This document shows, one piece after another, positions 54,438-64,000 of a stretch of DNA of 64,000 bases; position 1 is the first letter of the stretch; each line of letters starts with the position of its first letter. Origin of the DNA: CAVUCH01 sp963697705 (lineage in GTDB: Bacteria > Acidobacteriota > Vicinamibacteria > Vicinamibacterales > JAENWD01); assembly GCA_963697705.1 (NCBI GenBank), contig CAVOPA010000004.1, positions 223,236 to 287,235 of the forward strand. The letters run 5' to 3'. The translations under genes were made by a program, and so were the position numbers. The notes under the pieces are model-generated. The model did no database searches, had not been told where the DNA came from, and worked only from the letters and a program-made list of their open reading frames with translations.

Positions 54438-56744
54438 ATGTGTGCTTTACACGGGTTCTCACTGGGGACAGCGGCTGCAAGCCGACGGCTCCTGATCGTG
54501 CTGATGGTGCTGTGCGCAGGGATCGCTGCGTGCTCGAAGGATCCGGCACGTGCCCGGCGCGAGTTCCTGGAGAGCGGCGACCGCCTCGTCGCCCGGAAGG
54601 AATTTCGCCAGGCCATCGTGCAGTACCGGAATGCGCTGCAGCAGGATCCCCGCTCCGGCGAAGCGCGTCTGAAGCTCGCCGAGGCGTACCTGCAGGCGGG
54701 CGATCCGCAGAGCGGCTACCGCGAGTACGTCCGTGCGTCGGATCTGCTGCCCCACAACAACGACGTGCAGCTCAAGGCCGCCACGTTCCTGCTGGCCTCG
54801 CAGCAATTCGAGGATGCGCGCGTGCGCGCCGCGCGGGTGCTGCAGAAGGATCCGAAGAACGTGAACGCCCTGATCCTGCTTGGCAGCGCGCTCGCGGGCC
54901 TGCACGATTTCGCCGCGGCGTTGAAGCAGATCGAGCAGGCCGTGCAGCTCGATGCGACATCGGCGCCTGCCTACGCGGCGCTCGGAACCATCCAGGCGGC
55001 CCGCGGGCGCCAGCAGGAGGCAGAAGCGGCGTTCCGCAAGGCGGTGGCCACCAACCCCCAGCGCGCTGACGCCCATCTGGCGCTTGCCAGTTTTCTCTGG
55101 ACCGGTGGACGGATCGCCGAAGCGGAGGCGCCGCTCGAGAAAGCGGTGGAGCTGGAGCCTCGGAACACGATGGCGAACAGCGCACTGGCGGCGTTCTATC
55201 TCGCAACGCACAGAGCGCCGGAAGCCGAGCGCTACCTGCGGGCCGCAGCCGAAGCCGATACCGACCCCGCGGCGCCGCTGAAGCTGGCGTTGGCCGACTA
55301 CTACGTGTCGCAGAACCGCGTCGATGCAGCCACGACGCTCCTGACGCAGCTGGCGAAGAACCGCGCAACAGGGACGGCCGCCCGGACCCGCCTCGCCGTG
55401 CTCGCGTACGAGCACAGCGGTCACACGGAGGGCCATCGAGCGATCGATGCCGTGCTTGCCACCGCCCCGCGCAACGTGGCGGCGCTGCTCGTCAAGGCAC
55501 GGTTCCTCTTGCAGGACGGAAAGACCGGGGACGCACTGGTCAGGGTCCGGACAGCGATCGGCGTCGACCCTTCATCGGTGCAGGCCCACTACCTTCTCGG
55601 ATCGATTCACCGCCTGCGCGGCGACATCGGCCTCGCCATGACGGCGTTCAATGACGTGCTGCGGTTGAACCCCCGGGTGGTCGCGGCGCAGGTGGAGCTC
55701 GCGCGCCTGAACCTGGCCAGCGGCCGTGCGGATGTCGCGCTGCAGTACTCCGAGCGTGCAGCGCGCGACATGCCGGACGACGCGGACGTGCAGCTGACGC
55801 TGGCGCGAAGCCTCCTCGCCAACGGCCAGGTACGCCGGGCGGAGCCCATCCTCCGCACGCTGGTATCGCGCGCTCCGCAATCAGCAGCGCCACTGGCCAC
55901 GCTCGGGATGCTGCAGGCACGGAAGAAGGACGTGTCCGGGGCGCGGAAGTCGTTTGCGCGCGCACTGGAGATCGACCCATCCAGCCTGGATGCCGTGGCC
56001 GGCATGTCGTCGCTCGACATCGCGGAGAAGCGGCCCGAGGCGGCCCGCGCCCGAGCCGACGCGTTGCTCGAGAAGATGCCGAAGAGCGCGCCGGCGTTGG
56101 TGCTTGCCGCCCGGATTCACGGCGGGACCGGCAACTGGACACGGGCCGAAGGGCTCCTGAAGGCGGCGATCGAGACCGACCCCGCCAGCCTCGAGGCCTT
56201 CGGCCTGCTCGGGCAGCTGTACGCGTCACAGAATCGGCTGGACGCCGCGCGGGCGACGTTCGAGGAGGTCGTGAAGAGGCGCCCCGAAGACGTCTCGGCG
56301 CACACCGTCGTCGCGTTGATTGACGAGATGCAGGGGAACACCGCGGCAGCGAGGAAACGCTACGAGCACATCGTGCGGATCGACCCGAACGCGGCGGTCG
56401 CCTGCAACAACCTCGCGTACATCTACGCGGAGCACGGGGGCAACCTGGATTTGGCCGTTCAACTCGCGCAGCGAGCGAGGCAGAAGCTGCCCGATGCGCC
56501 GCAGATAACGGACACGCTCGGGTGGGTGTACTACCGCAAGGGCCTCGCGCAGCTCGCCGTGCCGATGTTCCAGGACGCGGTGGTGAAGCTGCCCAAGAGT
56601 GCCACCTACCGCTATCACCTCGCGCTGGCGTACCAGGCGATGGGAGACAAGAAGAAGGCACGTGAGGCGTTCACTGAGGTGATTGCGACCAATCCGGAGT
56701 CGAAGGAAGCCGGCGACGCTCGGAAGGCGCTTGCGGGCATGTGA
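54438..56744 (+). CDS. TPR-repeat lipoprotein, PrsT-like (exosortase system)
   Basis: The 768-residue protein starts with a lipoprotein signal (LLIVLMVLCAGIAAC; lipobox Cys at about residue 32) followed by about 20 TPR units through to the C-terminus (for example FRQAIVQYRNALQQDPRSGEARLKLAEAYLQAGD). The size and layout match the TPR protein regularly found next to XrtA and EpsI, called PrsT. It probably scaffolds the exopolysaccharide export complex in the periplasm. It lies 21 bases after epsI. Confidence 0.9.
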   Translation: MCALHGFSLGTAAASRRLLIVLMVLCAGIAACSKDPARARREFLESGDRLVARKEFRQAIVQYRNALQQDPRSGEARLKLAEAYLQAGDPQSGYREYVRASDLLPHNNDVQLKAATFLLASQQFEDARVRAARVLQKDPKNVNALILLGSALAGLHDFAAALKQIEQAVQLDATSAPAYAALGTIQAARGRQQEAEAAFRKAVATNPQRADAHLALASFLWTGGRIAEAEAPLEKAVELEPRNTMANSALAAFYLATHRAPEAERYLRAAAEADTDPAAPLKLALADYYVSQNRVDAATTLLTQLAKNRATGTAARTRLAVLAYEHSGHTEGHRAIDAVLATAPRNVAALLVKARFLLQDGKTGDALVRVRTAIGVDPSSVQAHYLLGSIHRLRGDIGLAMTAFNDVLRLNPRVVAAQVELARLNLASGRADVALQYSERAARDMPDDADVQLTLARSLLANGQVRRAEPILRTLVSRAPQSAAPLATLGMLQARKKDVSGARKSFARALEIDPSSLDAVAGMSSLDIAEKRPEAARARADALLEKMPKSAPALVLAARIHGGTGNWTRAEGLLKAAIETDPASLEAFGLLGQLYASQNRLDAARATFEEVVKRRPEDVSAHTVVALIDEMQGNTAAARKRYEHIVRIDPNAAVACNNLAYIYAEHGGNLDLAVQLAQRARQKLPDAPQITDTLGWVYYRKGLAQLAVPMFQDAVVKLPKSATYRYHLALAYQAMGDKKKAREAFTEVIATNPESKEAGDARKALAGM

Positions 56745-56870
56745 GCGGGTCATTCGCGAGCAGACATATCTGAACTGGCAGCAGTCGTCAGCGTGCAATG
56801 ACGCGAACCGCGCGCCCAGGGGCCGCGTCTCTGTGGCCAACGGCGGGCGTCGCGATGTATTCTCCATGGC

Positions 56871-57900
56871 GTGTTGGCCTTCCGTCCCGACAACCCACAG
56901 CTGCAGCTGATTACGCCGGCGGAACCGGCAGGTGCTCGCGCGCAGCTGCTCGTGGTTGTCGACACGGAAGAAGAATTCGACTGGTCCGCTCCTTTTTCGC
57001 GCGCGGCGCGGTCGGTGACCGCAATCAGGTCGCTGCCGGTTGTCCAGCGTCTCTGCGATCGATACGAGCTCAAGCCGTCTTATGTCGTGGATTATCCCGT
57101 CGCCAGTCAGGCCGACGGCATCGGACCCATTCGCGAGATGCTGGTCGACGGCCGCTGCGCGGTGGGTGCGCATCTGCACCCATGGGTGAATCCTCCGTAC
57201 CGATGAAGCGTTGCTGGCGCGGAACAGTTTCGCGTGCAATCTCGACCCGCCGGTCGAAGCGGCGAAGCTGCGCGTGCTGCACGCCGAGGTGAGCTCCGCG
57301 TTCGGCAGCGCACCGCTGATCTACAAGGCAGGCCGCTACGGCATCGGGGTATCGACGCTGGACATCCTGCGCGAGTTGGGTTTCCAGATCGACACGAGCG
57401 TCAATCCCCATATGAACTTCACGTCGATGCACGGCCCGGATTTCCGTGGATTTCCGGAGTCGCCGAGCGTGATCGCGGGGTGGCTCGCCGAGATCCCGTG
57501 CACGACTGGGTTTGCCGGGGCGGCGTGGCGGTCGGGTGAACGTCTGCACGACATCACGACGGCCTCGGTGCTCCGGCGGCTCCGTGCGCCGGGGGTCCTG
57601 GCCAGGTTGGGGATTCTCAACCGCATCAACCTCTCCCCCGAAACCAGCACCCTCGCCGAGATGATTCGCCTTACGCGTGCGCTGCTGAAGCGTGGTATCA
57701 GAACCTTCACGCTCTCGTTCCACAGCCCATCGGTGGAGGCTGGTCACACGCCGTACGTGCGCACCGCAGCGGACCTGCGGCGCTTCCTGGATCGGGTTCA
57801 GGCCTACTTCGACTTCTTCTTCGGCGACCTCGGTGGACGTTCCGCCACGCCACTCGACGTTCGAACGTCGCTCGTTGCTGCTCTGGAGGACACTCAGTGA
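56871..57900 (+). CDS. Polysaccharide deacetylase-like protein, one frame break
   Basis: The frame starts at GTG 56871: FRPDNPQLQLITPAEPAGARAQLLVVVDTEEEFDW, YELKPSYVVDYPVA, AVGAHLHPWVNPPY. One extra base at about 57204 shifts it, after which the rest continues from about 57205: DEALLARNSFACNL, LIYKAGRYGIG, DTSVNPHMNF, LSFHSPSVEAGHTPYVRT. The Asp-Thr pair near the start and HLHPW suggest the metal site of NodB-like deacetylases. It would act on the exopolysaccharide or its precursor. Its stop overlaps the carbamoyltransferase GTG by four bases. Confidence 0.8.
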
Positions 57901-59725
57901 GGGTGCTTGGAATCTCTCCGCTCGACAAGGATTCAACCGTCACCGTCGTCGAAGACGGCGTCATCCGCTATGCGGCGGCCGAGGAGCGGTTCACGCGCGT
58001 GAAGCTGCAGGATGGTTTCCCGTGGCAGGCACTTCAGGATGCCCTGGACCGGACTGGTCTCGAGATGGACCAGTTCGATCATGTGGCGTATCCCTTCCTC
58101 ACGTGGGAAGAGGAGACTCGCCTGTTCAGCAAGAACCTCGACCTGGAGCGGGAGTTTCTCGAGCAGGCACAGAGCTCGCGAACCAACGTTCTCATTCGCG
58201 AAGCCTTGCAGCGTGTTCCTCCCAGGAGCGGCGCAATCCCTGGGCTGAGCGATCCCAACGAACGCCAGGAAAAGGGGCTCGCGAAGAGCGTGGCCTACCG
58301 GGTGCTCGCGGGGGAGAGTGTCATCTCGCGCAACGTTGCGCGGCGCGGGTCGGAACAGTGGGGCCGCGAGGCGGCGGCGTTTCATCAGAAGTGGAGCGAG
58401 GAGCTTGACAGCGCGCTGACCGAGCTCGGCATCCGCGACCGGCTGCGCCGGATCGAACACCACGTGAGTCACGCCGCGAATGCGTACTACACCAGCGGCT
58501 TCGACGAGGCGTTGATCGTCTCGCTCACGGGTACGGCAGCGGCCTGGCCGGTGCCGTCAGTGCGGGGCGGGGTGGCGCCATCGAGCGGTTGCATGGCCTC
58601 GAATACCCGCATTCGCTGGGCACGTTCTACGAGGCCGTGACATCGGGTCTGGGGTTTCGGCCCAGTCGGCACGAGGGCAAGATCGTGGGCCTCGCGGCGT
58701 ATGGTGACCCGGCAGTTCTCAAGGATGTGTTGCTGGCGCGATTCGACCAGCAGCCGGGGACCTTCCGGATCCTCGAGAGCAACAACGTGTACTTCACGCG
58801 GCTGCTCGCCGGGCAGTTTCCCAAAATCGACGTCGCAGCCGCGTATCAGTACGTGCTGGAACAGGTCGCGTGCCGCTACGTCGGGCACTACCTGCGGACG
58901 ACGGGGCTCCGCAACCTCGTCTTGTCAGGTGGCGTCGTGGCGAACGTCAAGCTCAATCAGCGGCTCAAGGAATTGCCTGACGTCGACTCGATATTCATTC
59001 ACCCGAACATGGGTGACGGCGGTTGCGGCACCGGTGGGGCCCTGCTGGCGTTTGCCGGGAATCCCGTCCTGCGCGAGCCGCTGCCGAACGTGTTCCTGGG
59101 GCCCTCGTACTCCGACACGCAAATCACCGAGGCCCTGACGCGGTCGCAACTCGCCTTCGATCGCTACGCTCCAATCGAGCCGCGGATCGCCCAGCTCATT
59201 GCGGCAGGCAAGGTGGTGGCGCGTTTCGACGGGCGCATGGAATATGGACCGCGAGCACTCGGAAACCGTTCGATCCTCTATCACGCGAAAGAACCCGCTG
59301 TGAATCAATGGCTCAACCAGCGGCTCGGACGCACCGAGTTCATGCCCTTCGCTCCGGCAACGCTTTTCGAACGCCGGCATGACTGCTACCGCAACGTTGA
59401 TGGTGCCGACTACGCCGCGCAGTTCATGACCATCACCTTCGACTGCACCGACGAGATGCGACGAGTGTCCCCCGCGGCTGTTCACGTCGATGGCACCGCA
59501 CGACCGCAACTCGTCACAGAGACGTCGAATCCAGGGTTCCACCGGATCATCAGCGAGTACCACAAATTGACTGGTATCCCGTCGGTCATCAACACCAGCT
59601 TCAACATGCACGAGGAGCCGATCGTCTGCACGCCGGATGATGCGGTGCGCGCGTTCCTGCAGGGGAATTTGGATTACCTCGCGATCGGCAATTTCCTGGT
59701 GCAGCACCCCTCTCTTCGGGGCTGA
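57897..59725 (+). CDS. Carbamoyltransferase (NodU/TobZ family), one frame break
   Basis: Part 1 (57897 to about 58526): VLGISPLDKDSTVTVVEDG, AAEERFTRVKL, and the metal motif HHVSHAANAYYTSGFDEALIVSL. A missing G after 58526 shifts the frame. Part 2 continues LHGLEYPHSLGTFYEAVTSGLGF, EGKIVGLAAYGD, LSGGVVANVKLNQRL, FDGRMEYGPRALGNRSIL and NTSFNMHEEPIV. The joined protein is about 609 residues, the normal length. It would put carbamoyl groups on a hydroxyl of a sugar, using carbamoyl phosphate and ATP. Its setting points to decoration of the exopolysaccharide. Confidence 0.88.
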
Positions 59726-61326
59726 GTGGCGATGGCCGTCCTCGGGCTGGGTTCACCGCTGGCAGACCGGACCCTCGTGTTGCGCGACGGGCATTCGGTG
59801 CATGCGGCCACAGCGGAGCTTGCCGGCGAATCGCGGCGCGACCGCTCGCCGGCACCGCTCCTGGCCGAGACCCTCGGCCGCATCGGACTGTCATCCGACG
59901 ACGTAGAGACGGTGGTCGTTGCCGGGCGTTCGACCGGTGACGGTGAGAGTGATCCCCTGTCGCTCACCCGCGTGGCGAGTCGCCCCTGGATGGCGAACCT
60001 CCTGCCCAGGGCTGGAGCGTACCGCGTGTCGGCGGCGGGGGCGTTGGCGAGACAGGCAGCCGCGTTTGCCGCGGGGGACGTGCTGGTCTTTGTCGGCGAA
60101 GACGATGGTGTCGTCGCCGAGGGTTCTGTCTCCACGCTGCGCACCGTCGGACATGTGGGCAGCGGCGCCGCGATCTGCGCGATGGCGGCCAAAGTGGCGG
60201 CAGCGCTTGGCGCGGGCGGACAGGAGCCGATCCGGGCGCTCGATGCCGCATCGGGCAACACGGCATCCCCGTGGGCTGAGCGATTCGAGCGCCTGCTGAC
60301 CGTGGACGGCAGCGGCGCCATCGAGGGAGACCTCAGGGAGCTGGAATCGGTCCTACGCGAGGCTGGTGCGGGACTGCCTGGACCCCTCGACGATCCCGAA
60401 GCGCTGCACGTCGCGGTCTTGTCGAGACGCGCCGACGTAGCGGCCGGGGCGTGTGAAGCCATTGCAACCGCCCTCGCTCAAAGCCTGCATCGTTGGTCGC
60501 GCCGCCGGGAGCACCTCCCGATCGTAGTGGCAGGCTCGTGGTTCGCCGTACCACGACTGACGGCAAGGGTGTCGCAGCGGCTTGGACGCGAGTTGCTTCC
60601 GGCGCCGCTGGTCGGCGAGCCGGGCCGGGCAGTCGGGGCGGCGCTCTGTACCGACGTTCCCGCCGGCTTTCAGCTCAAGAGCCTCGGCCTCGGCCGGGCA
60701 TACACGCCGGAGGAGATCAAGCGCGCGCTGGACCGGTGCCGGATCGACTACATCTACGAGTCATCGTGGGACCGTCTCCTCGCCAGGACCAGCCGGATGC
60801 TCGCGCGCGGCAAGCAAGTCGGCTGGTTCCACGGGCCGAGCGAAGTCGGAGACACGTCATTCGGAAACCGCAGCGTGCTGTGCGATCCGTCGAATCGCTA
60901 CACGCGCGACAATCTGAATACCTTCCTCTTGGCAGGCCACTCGACGCGACGCTCTGTCTCGCGATGACGGAGGAAGCGGCCGCGGAGATCGTGAACCCCG
61001 GTGCCATCGGCCTGGCGTCGCAGTGGGCGACGGTCGGCGAGCGATGGCGGCCGCGTGCTGCCGGCGTGCTCGACGAGGCAGGCGGTAGCGCTATACACGC
61101 GGTCGCACGAGCAGCTGCCACGCAGTTCTGGGATCTGCTGACAACGTGTCGCCGTGAGCATGACATGGTTGGACTGGTCAATGTTGCCCTGCGCCGGGCC
61201 GACGGAGCCCTCGCCGTTACGCCTGCGGATGCGATTACGGCATTCTTCTCATCGCCAGTGGACGCCCTCGTGATCGGTCAGTTTCTGACGATGAAGGACT
61301 ACTGGTTGATGCGGAGCGACATGTGA
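59726..61326 (+). CDS. Divergent carbamoyltransferase paralogue, one frame break
   Basis: It follows the canonical enzyme with no gap (GTG at 59726, or ATG at 59732). The C-terminal half is recognisably of the same family (GKQVGWFHGPSEVGDTSFGNRSVLCDP), but the N-terminal half lacks the HHxxH metal motif seen in the first copy. At about 60937 a G appears to be missing; the sequence then continues RPLDATLCLAMTEEAAAEIVNPG ... PVDALVIGQFLTMKDYW to a stop at 61326. Loss of the metal site suggests a non-catalytic partner or an altered reaction. The joined length is about 530 residues. Confidence 0.75.
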
Positions 61327-61779
61327 GCTGCCACACTCGTTCATCCGTCTGGTTCGTTCTAAACCGGATCGCCAGATCGATTGGGCGCTCTGACGATGGA
61401 ACGCCACGTTCTGCACTTCACGTCTGGGCTGCCGTTTCCATACCGTTCCTCCTGGCTCGCGCACGGCAAGCGTGACACCTGCAACGAATCACGCTGCCTT
61501 CCCGTCCGGCTCTTGTGCCAAGGTAACGAAGTGACTATCGGCTGCTCGGACACGAGACCTGTGTGCCGAGCGGAAATTGAGCCAGGTTCATGAGTGTCAG
61601 CCCACCGCAATCACTGTCGACACGCCTATACGCGGATACTCGGACTTGTTCGTGCTGTGGGGATCGCCGCAAGCGACGTGCGAGAAGCCGAAATTTACTT
61701 TCACGCCCTCGGAAGAGATAAAGTCGCTTCCGCTTGTCACTAATATGCGGGGCGAATACCATCTGGCACGAGGAAGTCT
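61327..61779 (+). other. No gene seen; lower-GC spacer
   Basis: 453 bases without a credible gene. Base composition is visibly less GC-rich than the flanks, which suggests different origin or decay. The two open frames here (61381-61593 and 61577-61813) show no family features. AGGA before 61780 serves the acyltransferase. Confidence 0.5.
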
Positions 61780-62730
61780 GTGCGCACCATCGATACCGTC
61801 TCGCTGCCCTTAAGAACACGCCGAACACGATTTTCACCTGTCGATAATATTGATCTGCTCCGGCTGGTTGCCGTCGTGCTGGTCACGGGTCAGCATGCGC
61901 TATCGTTGCTGGGTCGTGACGATTTGACCACAGTGATCGGCGTGAACATCGGCCAAGTGGGTGTGGACCTGTTTCTTGGCATCAGCGCCCTGCTGGCCGT
62001 CGCAGTATGTCCGGCCGCCGGGCCGATGGCTGGCCCAGCGCCTCACACGAATCTACCCCGCTTATTGGCTTGCGATGGCCCTCAGTTCCAGCTGACTGGG
62101 GCGTCGGTCACAAGGCTTTCGGGGCGGGCAGTTTTCGTACCGGTCGGTTGGACGGGCTTATTCACGCATCCAATGAATCTCGTAGATCTCCCAACGTGGT
62201 TTATTTCTCTGCTGCTCACCTGCTACGTGCGGTGTTCACGGCACGACTGTCGGGGGTTCCTGGACTGCTATACGTCGCATGCGCCGCCCTCGTGTCCGCG
62301 TGGGTGGTTCCGGAATCTGGCCCTGGTGGCCTGCGGTGCATTTGCTTACGCTTGTGGTTGTGTGCGTGGTTGGTGGGCTTCCGACCGTCCCCGCCCGGCA
62401 ATCGTGGCGGCTACGGCAGCGGCCGTGGCGGTGGCGGTAAGAGCCGTACCTGAACTCGTATGTCCGACAGTCTCGCTGTTTCTTATTGCGAGCGCCTTGG
62501 CATTGCGTCCAGTGTCTATTCCCACCGTCCGCCAACTGAATGCGTGCACATACGAATACTACCTGGTTCACGGCATCTTCCTGAATCTTGCTGTGCTGTT
62601 GTTGTCAGGCCATCCGATTCTGGCTGTTGCGTCGGGCGTTCTCCTTGCTTCCGCCGGGGCGATCGTATACCAGCGCTCCGCCGCAGTCCTTACCGCATCG
62701 GTAAGCTCGTTGTTCGATCGGCGTGTTTAA
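61780..62730 (+). pseudogene. Acyltransferase family 3 (OafA-like) membrane protein with frame breaks
   Basis: It starts at GTG 61780 with AGGAAGT in front. NIDLLRLVAVVLVTGQHALSLL is the family N-terminus, including the His of the catalytic motif region. From about 62000 the frame slips: RWLAQRLTRIYPAYWLAMAL lies in another frame, then GWTGLFTHPMNLVDLPTWFISLLL and later FTARLSGVPGLLYVACAA in a third. The C-terminal helices (NACTYEYYLVHGIFLNLAVLLL) are back in the first frame. An intact copy would O-acetylate sugars of the exopolysaccharide at the inner membrane. Several indels in 950 bases mean decay or poor assembly. Confidence 0.7.
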
Positions 62731-62903
62731 TCACGAGGCGCCGGGAATCGCACCGGGGGGAAAGGCGTCAGATTCGACTGCAAGCAGCCTTAACTGTAGC
62801 CACAATTGGAGGAGCATGAAGAAAGGGTCCTCACGCGCCCGGATGCTTCATGGACCGTTGAGACCCAAACCGCCGCACCGCGTGTCGACACGGTATGCGT
62901 TCA

Positions 62904-64000
62904 CTATGCGCGTCCTGCGTTCGAAAGAATCTCGCGTAGGGACGCTAGACGCGACTCCCAACGCAATGGCTCCAGGTCGGCCGACCGGACCTGGGAGCTG
63001 CGCTGTTCCGGCGTGAGAGCGAGCATTCGCACCAGACAGGTCCGTGAATGCGAAAGGCGCTTCGGCGACCTCGCAAGCCGGAACGACTTCATCTGGCAGT
63101 CCGGCCCGCACGCCGGGAGTGACGACGCACGGCAGGCCGGCGGCGACCGCCTCAAGCACCTTGTTTTGAATTCCTCTGGACGTTTGCAGTGGGGCCGCAG
63201 CCACCGCCGACCGCCAGAGATAAGGTCGCACGTCAGGGACCGTACCCGTCAACTCGATGGAACAATCGCCGGCCACGACCCGTTGGAGTTGTGACGTCGG
63301 ATTCGAGCCTACCAACAGGAGGCGTGCATCGGGCCGGTGCCGGCGGACGTCAGGCCAGACCTGGGTTGCGAGCCAGATAGCGGCTTGCTCGTTGGGCGCG
63401 TAATCCATCACTCCTGAGAAGACGACGGCCGGCTCGCTCCTGATGTCTCTGGGCCTCGCGAAACTGGCGAGGTCAACCCCATTTGGCACCACTCGAATGT
63501 TCGCCGCCCCTACTAGGTTGGCCAGGTCAGAGCGCTCTCGCTCGTTCACGACCAGGGTCATCTTAGCGGCCCTAACGGCCTCTCGCTCGAACGCCGCCAG
63601 GCACCGTGCTTCGCGCCGGTAAACGCGTTGCAAAGGCCAGGTACTCACATCCGCCAAGGCCGTCCACTTAGCGGAGTCCACATCCACCATGTCCAGCACT
63701 GCGGGAAAAGCACTTAGTGGAGGAGCGACGGCGAAGCGCGCCATTCCGGAGCGGTCCGCGAGGACGACATCGGGCGGCCGACTCGCGGTGAGGCGCTCCA
63801 GAACGCCGGTGAGACTCGGGGCGTTCAGCAGCGAGTGGGTGAGCGGGCGACGGGTGGGCAGGGACAACCCTCTCGCGAGATTCGCTGCTCGCGGCACAGC
63901 GGCCGTGTGGATGCTCGCCGTGAAGTCGAGAGAGGTTGCCTGCCGCTCCTCCTCGGGCGTGTGCGTCAGGGAGACGAGAATCCACCTCCGCGTAGGCGGA
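62904..64000 (-). CDS. Glycosyltransferase of the exosortase/PEP-CTERM-associated GT4 type, N-terminus beyond window, one frame break
   Basis: The open frame on the minus strand enters from the right edge (WILVSLTHTPEEERQATSLDF). It continues LDMVDVDSAKW, VVPNGVDLASFARP, VVFSGVMDYAPNEQAAIWLA, GTVPDVRPYLWRSAVAAAPLQTSRGIQNKVLEAVAAGLPCVVTP. These are the hallmarks of the sugar transferase family regularly found with exosortase A. One extra T at about 63036 shifts the frame. The family-like ending TPEQRSSQVRSADLEPLRW ... REILSNAGRA then stops at 62904. Without the correction the frame would run to 62848. It faces the rest of the locus from the opposite strand. Confidence 0.88.

Noticed and set aside
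52897..56744. PEP-CTERM substrate protein in the exosortase locus
   Set aside because: No protein in the window ends in a PEP motif, hydrophobic helix and Arg cluster.

Overview
The window is a high-GC, gene-dense bacterial chromosome segment with almost no overlap between genes. The gene content fits a heterotrophic Acidobacteriota, most likely of the Vicinamibacteria type: a secreted GH3 glycosidase, a split methylmalonyl-CoA mutase, a BlaR1-like M56 protein with RDHGV repeats, a purine cluster, and an exosortase-linked exopolysaccharide locus. This assignment is inferred from gene content. No rRNA or tRNA gene was seen.

Layout. 1-9.4 kb: secreted GH3 enzyme, FUSC permease, epoxide-hydrolase-like enzyme, an oligopeptide ABC ATPase pair and a methylmalonyl-CoA mutase subunit. 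9.4-13.7 kb: a small conserved protein behind a strong promoter, then a glgC-eno-gpmA set. 13.9-21.9 kb: two secreted or envelope proteins and an NtrB/NtrC-like two-component pair. 22.4-25.2 kb: a BlaI/BlaR1-like pair with palindromic operators. 25.4-33.3 kb: four GT4 glycosyltransferases in A-B-B-A order, a coiled-coil partner, a UbiA-family polyprenyl-phosphate transferase and a STAS protein. 33.5-39.7 kb: zinc ribbon, rpsU, purD, mtaB, rlmN and an M16 protease. 39.8-50.8 kb: purB-purS-purQ-purL-purF-purM-purN. 51-64 kb: an exosortase-type exopolysaccharide locus (rfbA, rfbC, exosortase, EpsI, TPR lipoprotein, deacetylase, two carbamoyltransferases, acyltransferase, glycosyltransferase).

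The most unusual feature is the repeat DNA. Three structural classes occur. (1) Elements of degenerate 7-bp units (GGAACCC, GGAATTC, GGCTGGA, GGGCTGA types). They are often arranged as a left arm, a loop of about 40-150 bases and an inverted right arm, and they lie right against gene ends and especially before pur start codons. (2) REP-like hairpins with a GTAG foot (GTAGTGCCCGCCTTCAGGCG), in clusters. (3) Two MITE-like elements (7219-7768 and 21923-22369) with long related terminal inverted repeats. Classes 1 and 2 have entered genes. They lie inside purL, inside mtaB (in frame), between the signal peptide and body of a HEAT-repeat protein, and they supply the C-termini or stop codons of two glycosyltransferases.

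Many genes from 43 kb onward carry single-base frame breaks (purL, a four-helix-bundle gene, rfbA with about eight, deacetylase, both carbamoyltransferases, acyltransferase, last glycosyltransferase). Several map to homopolymers or dropped G residues, so assembly error is the simplest explanation for most. The breaks at repeat insertions could be real.
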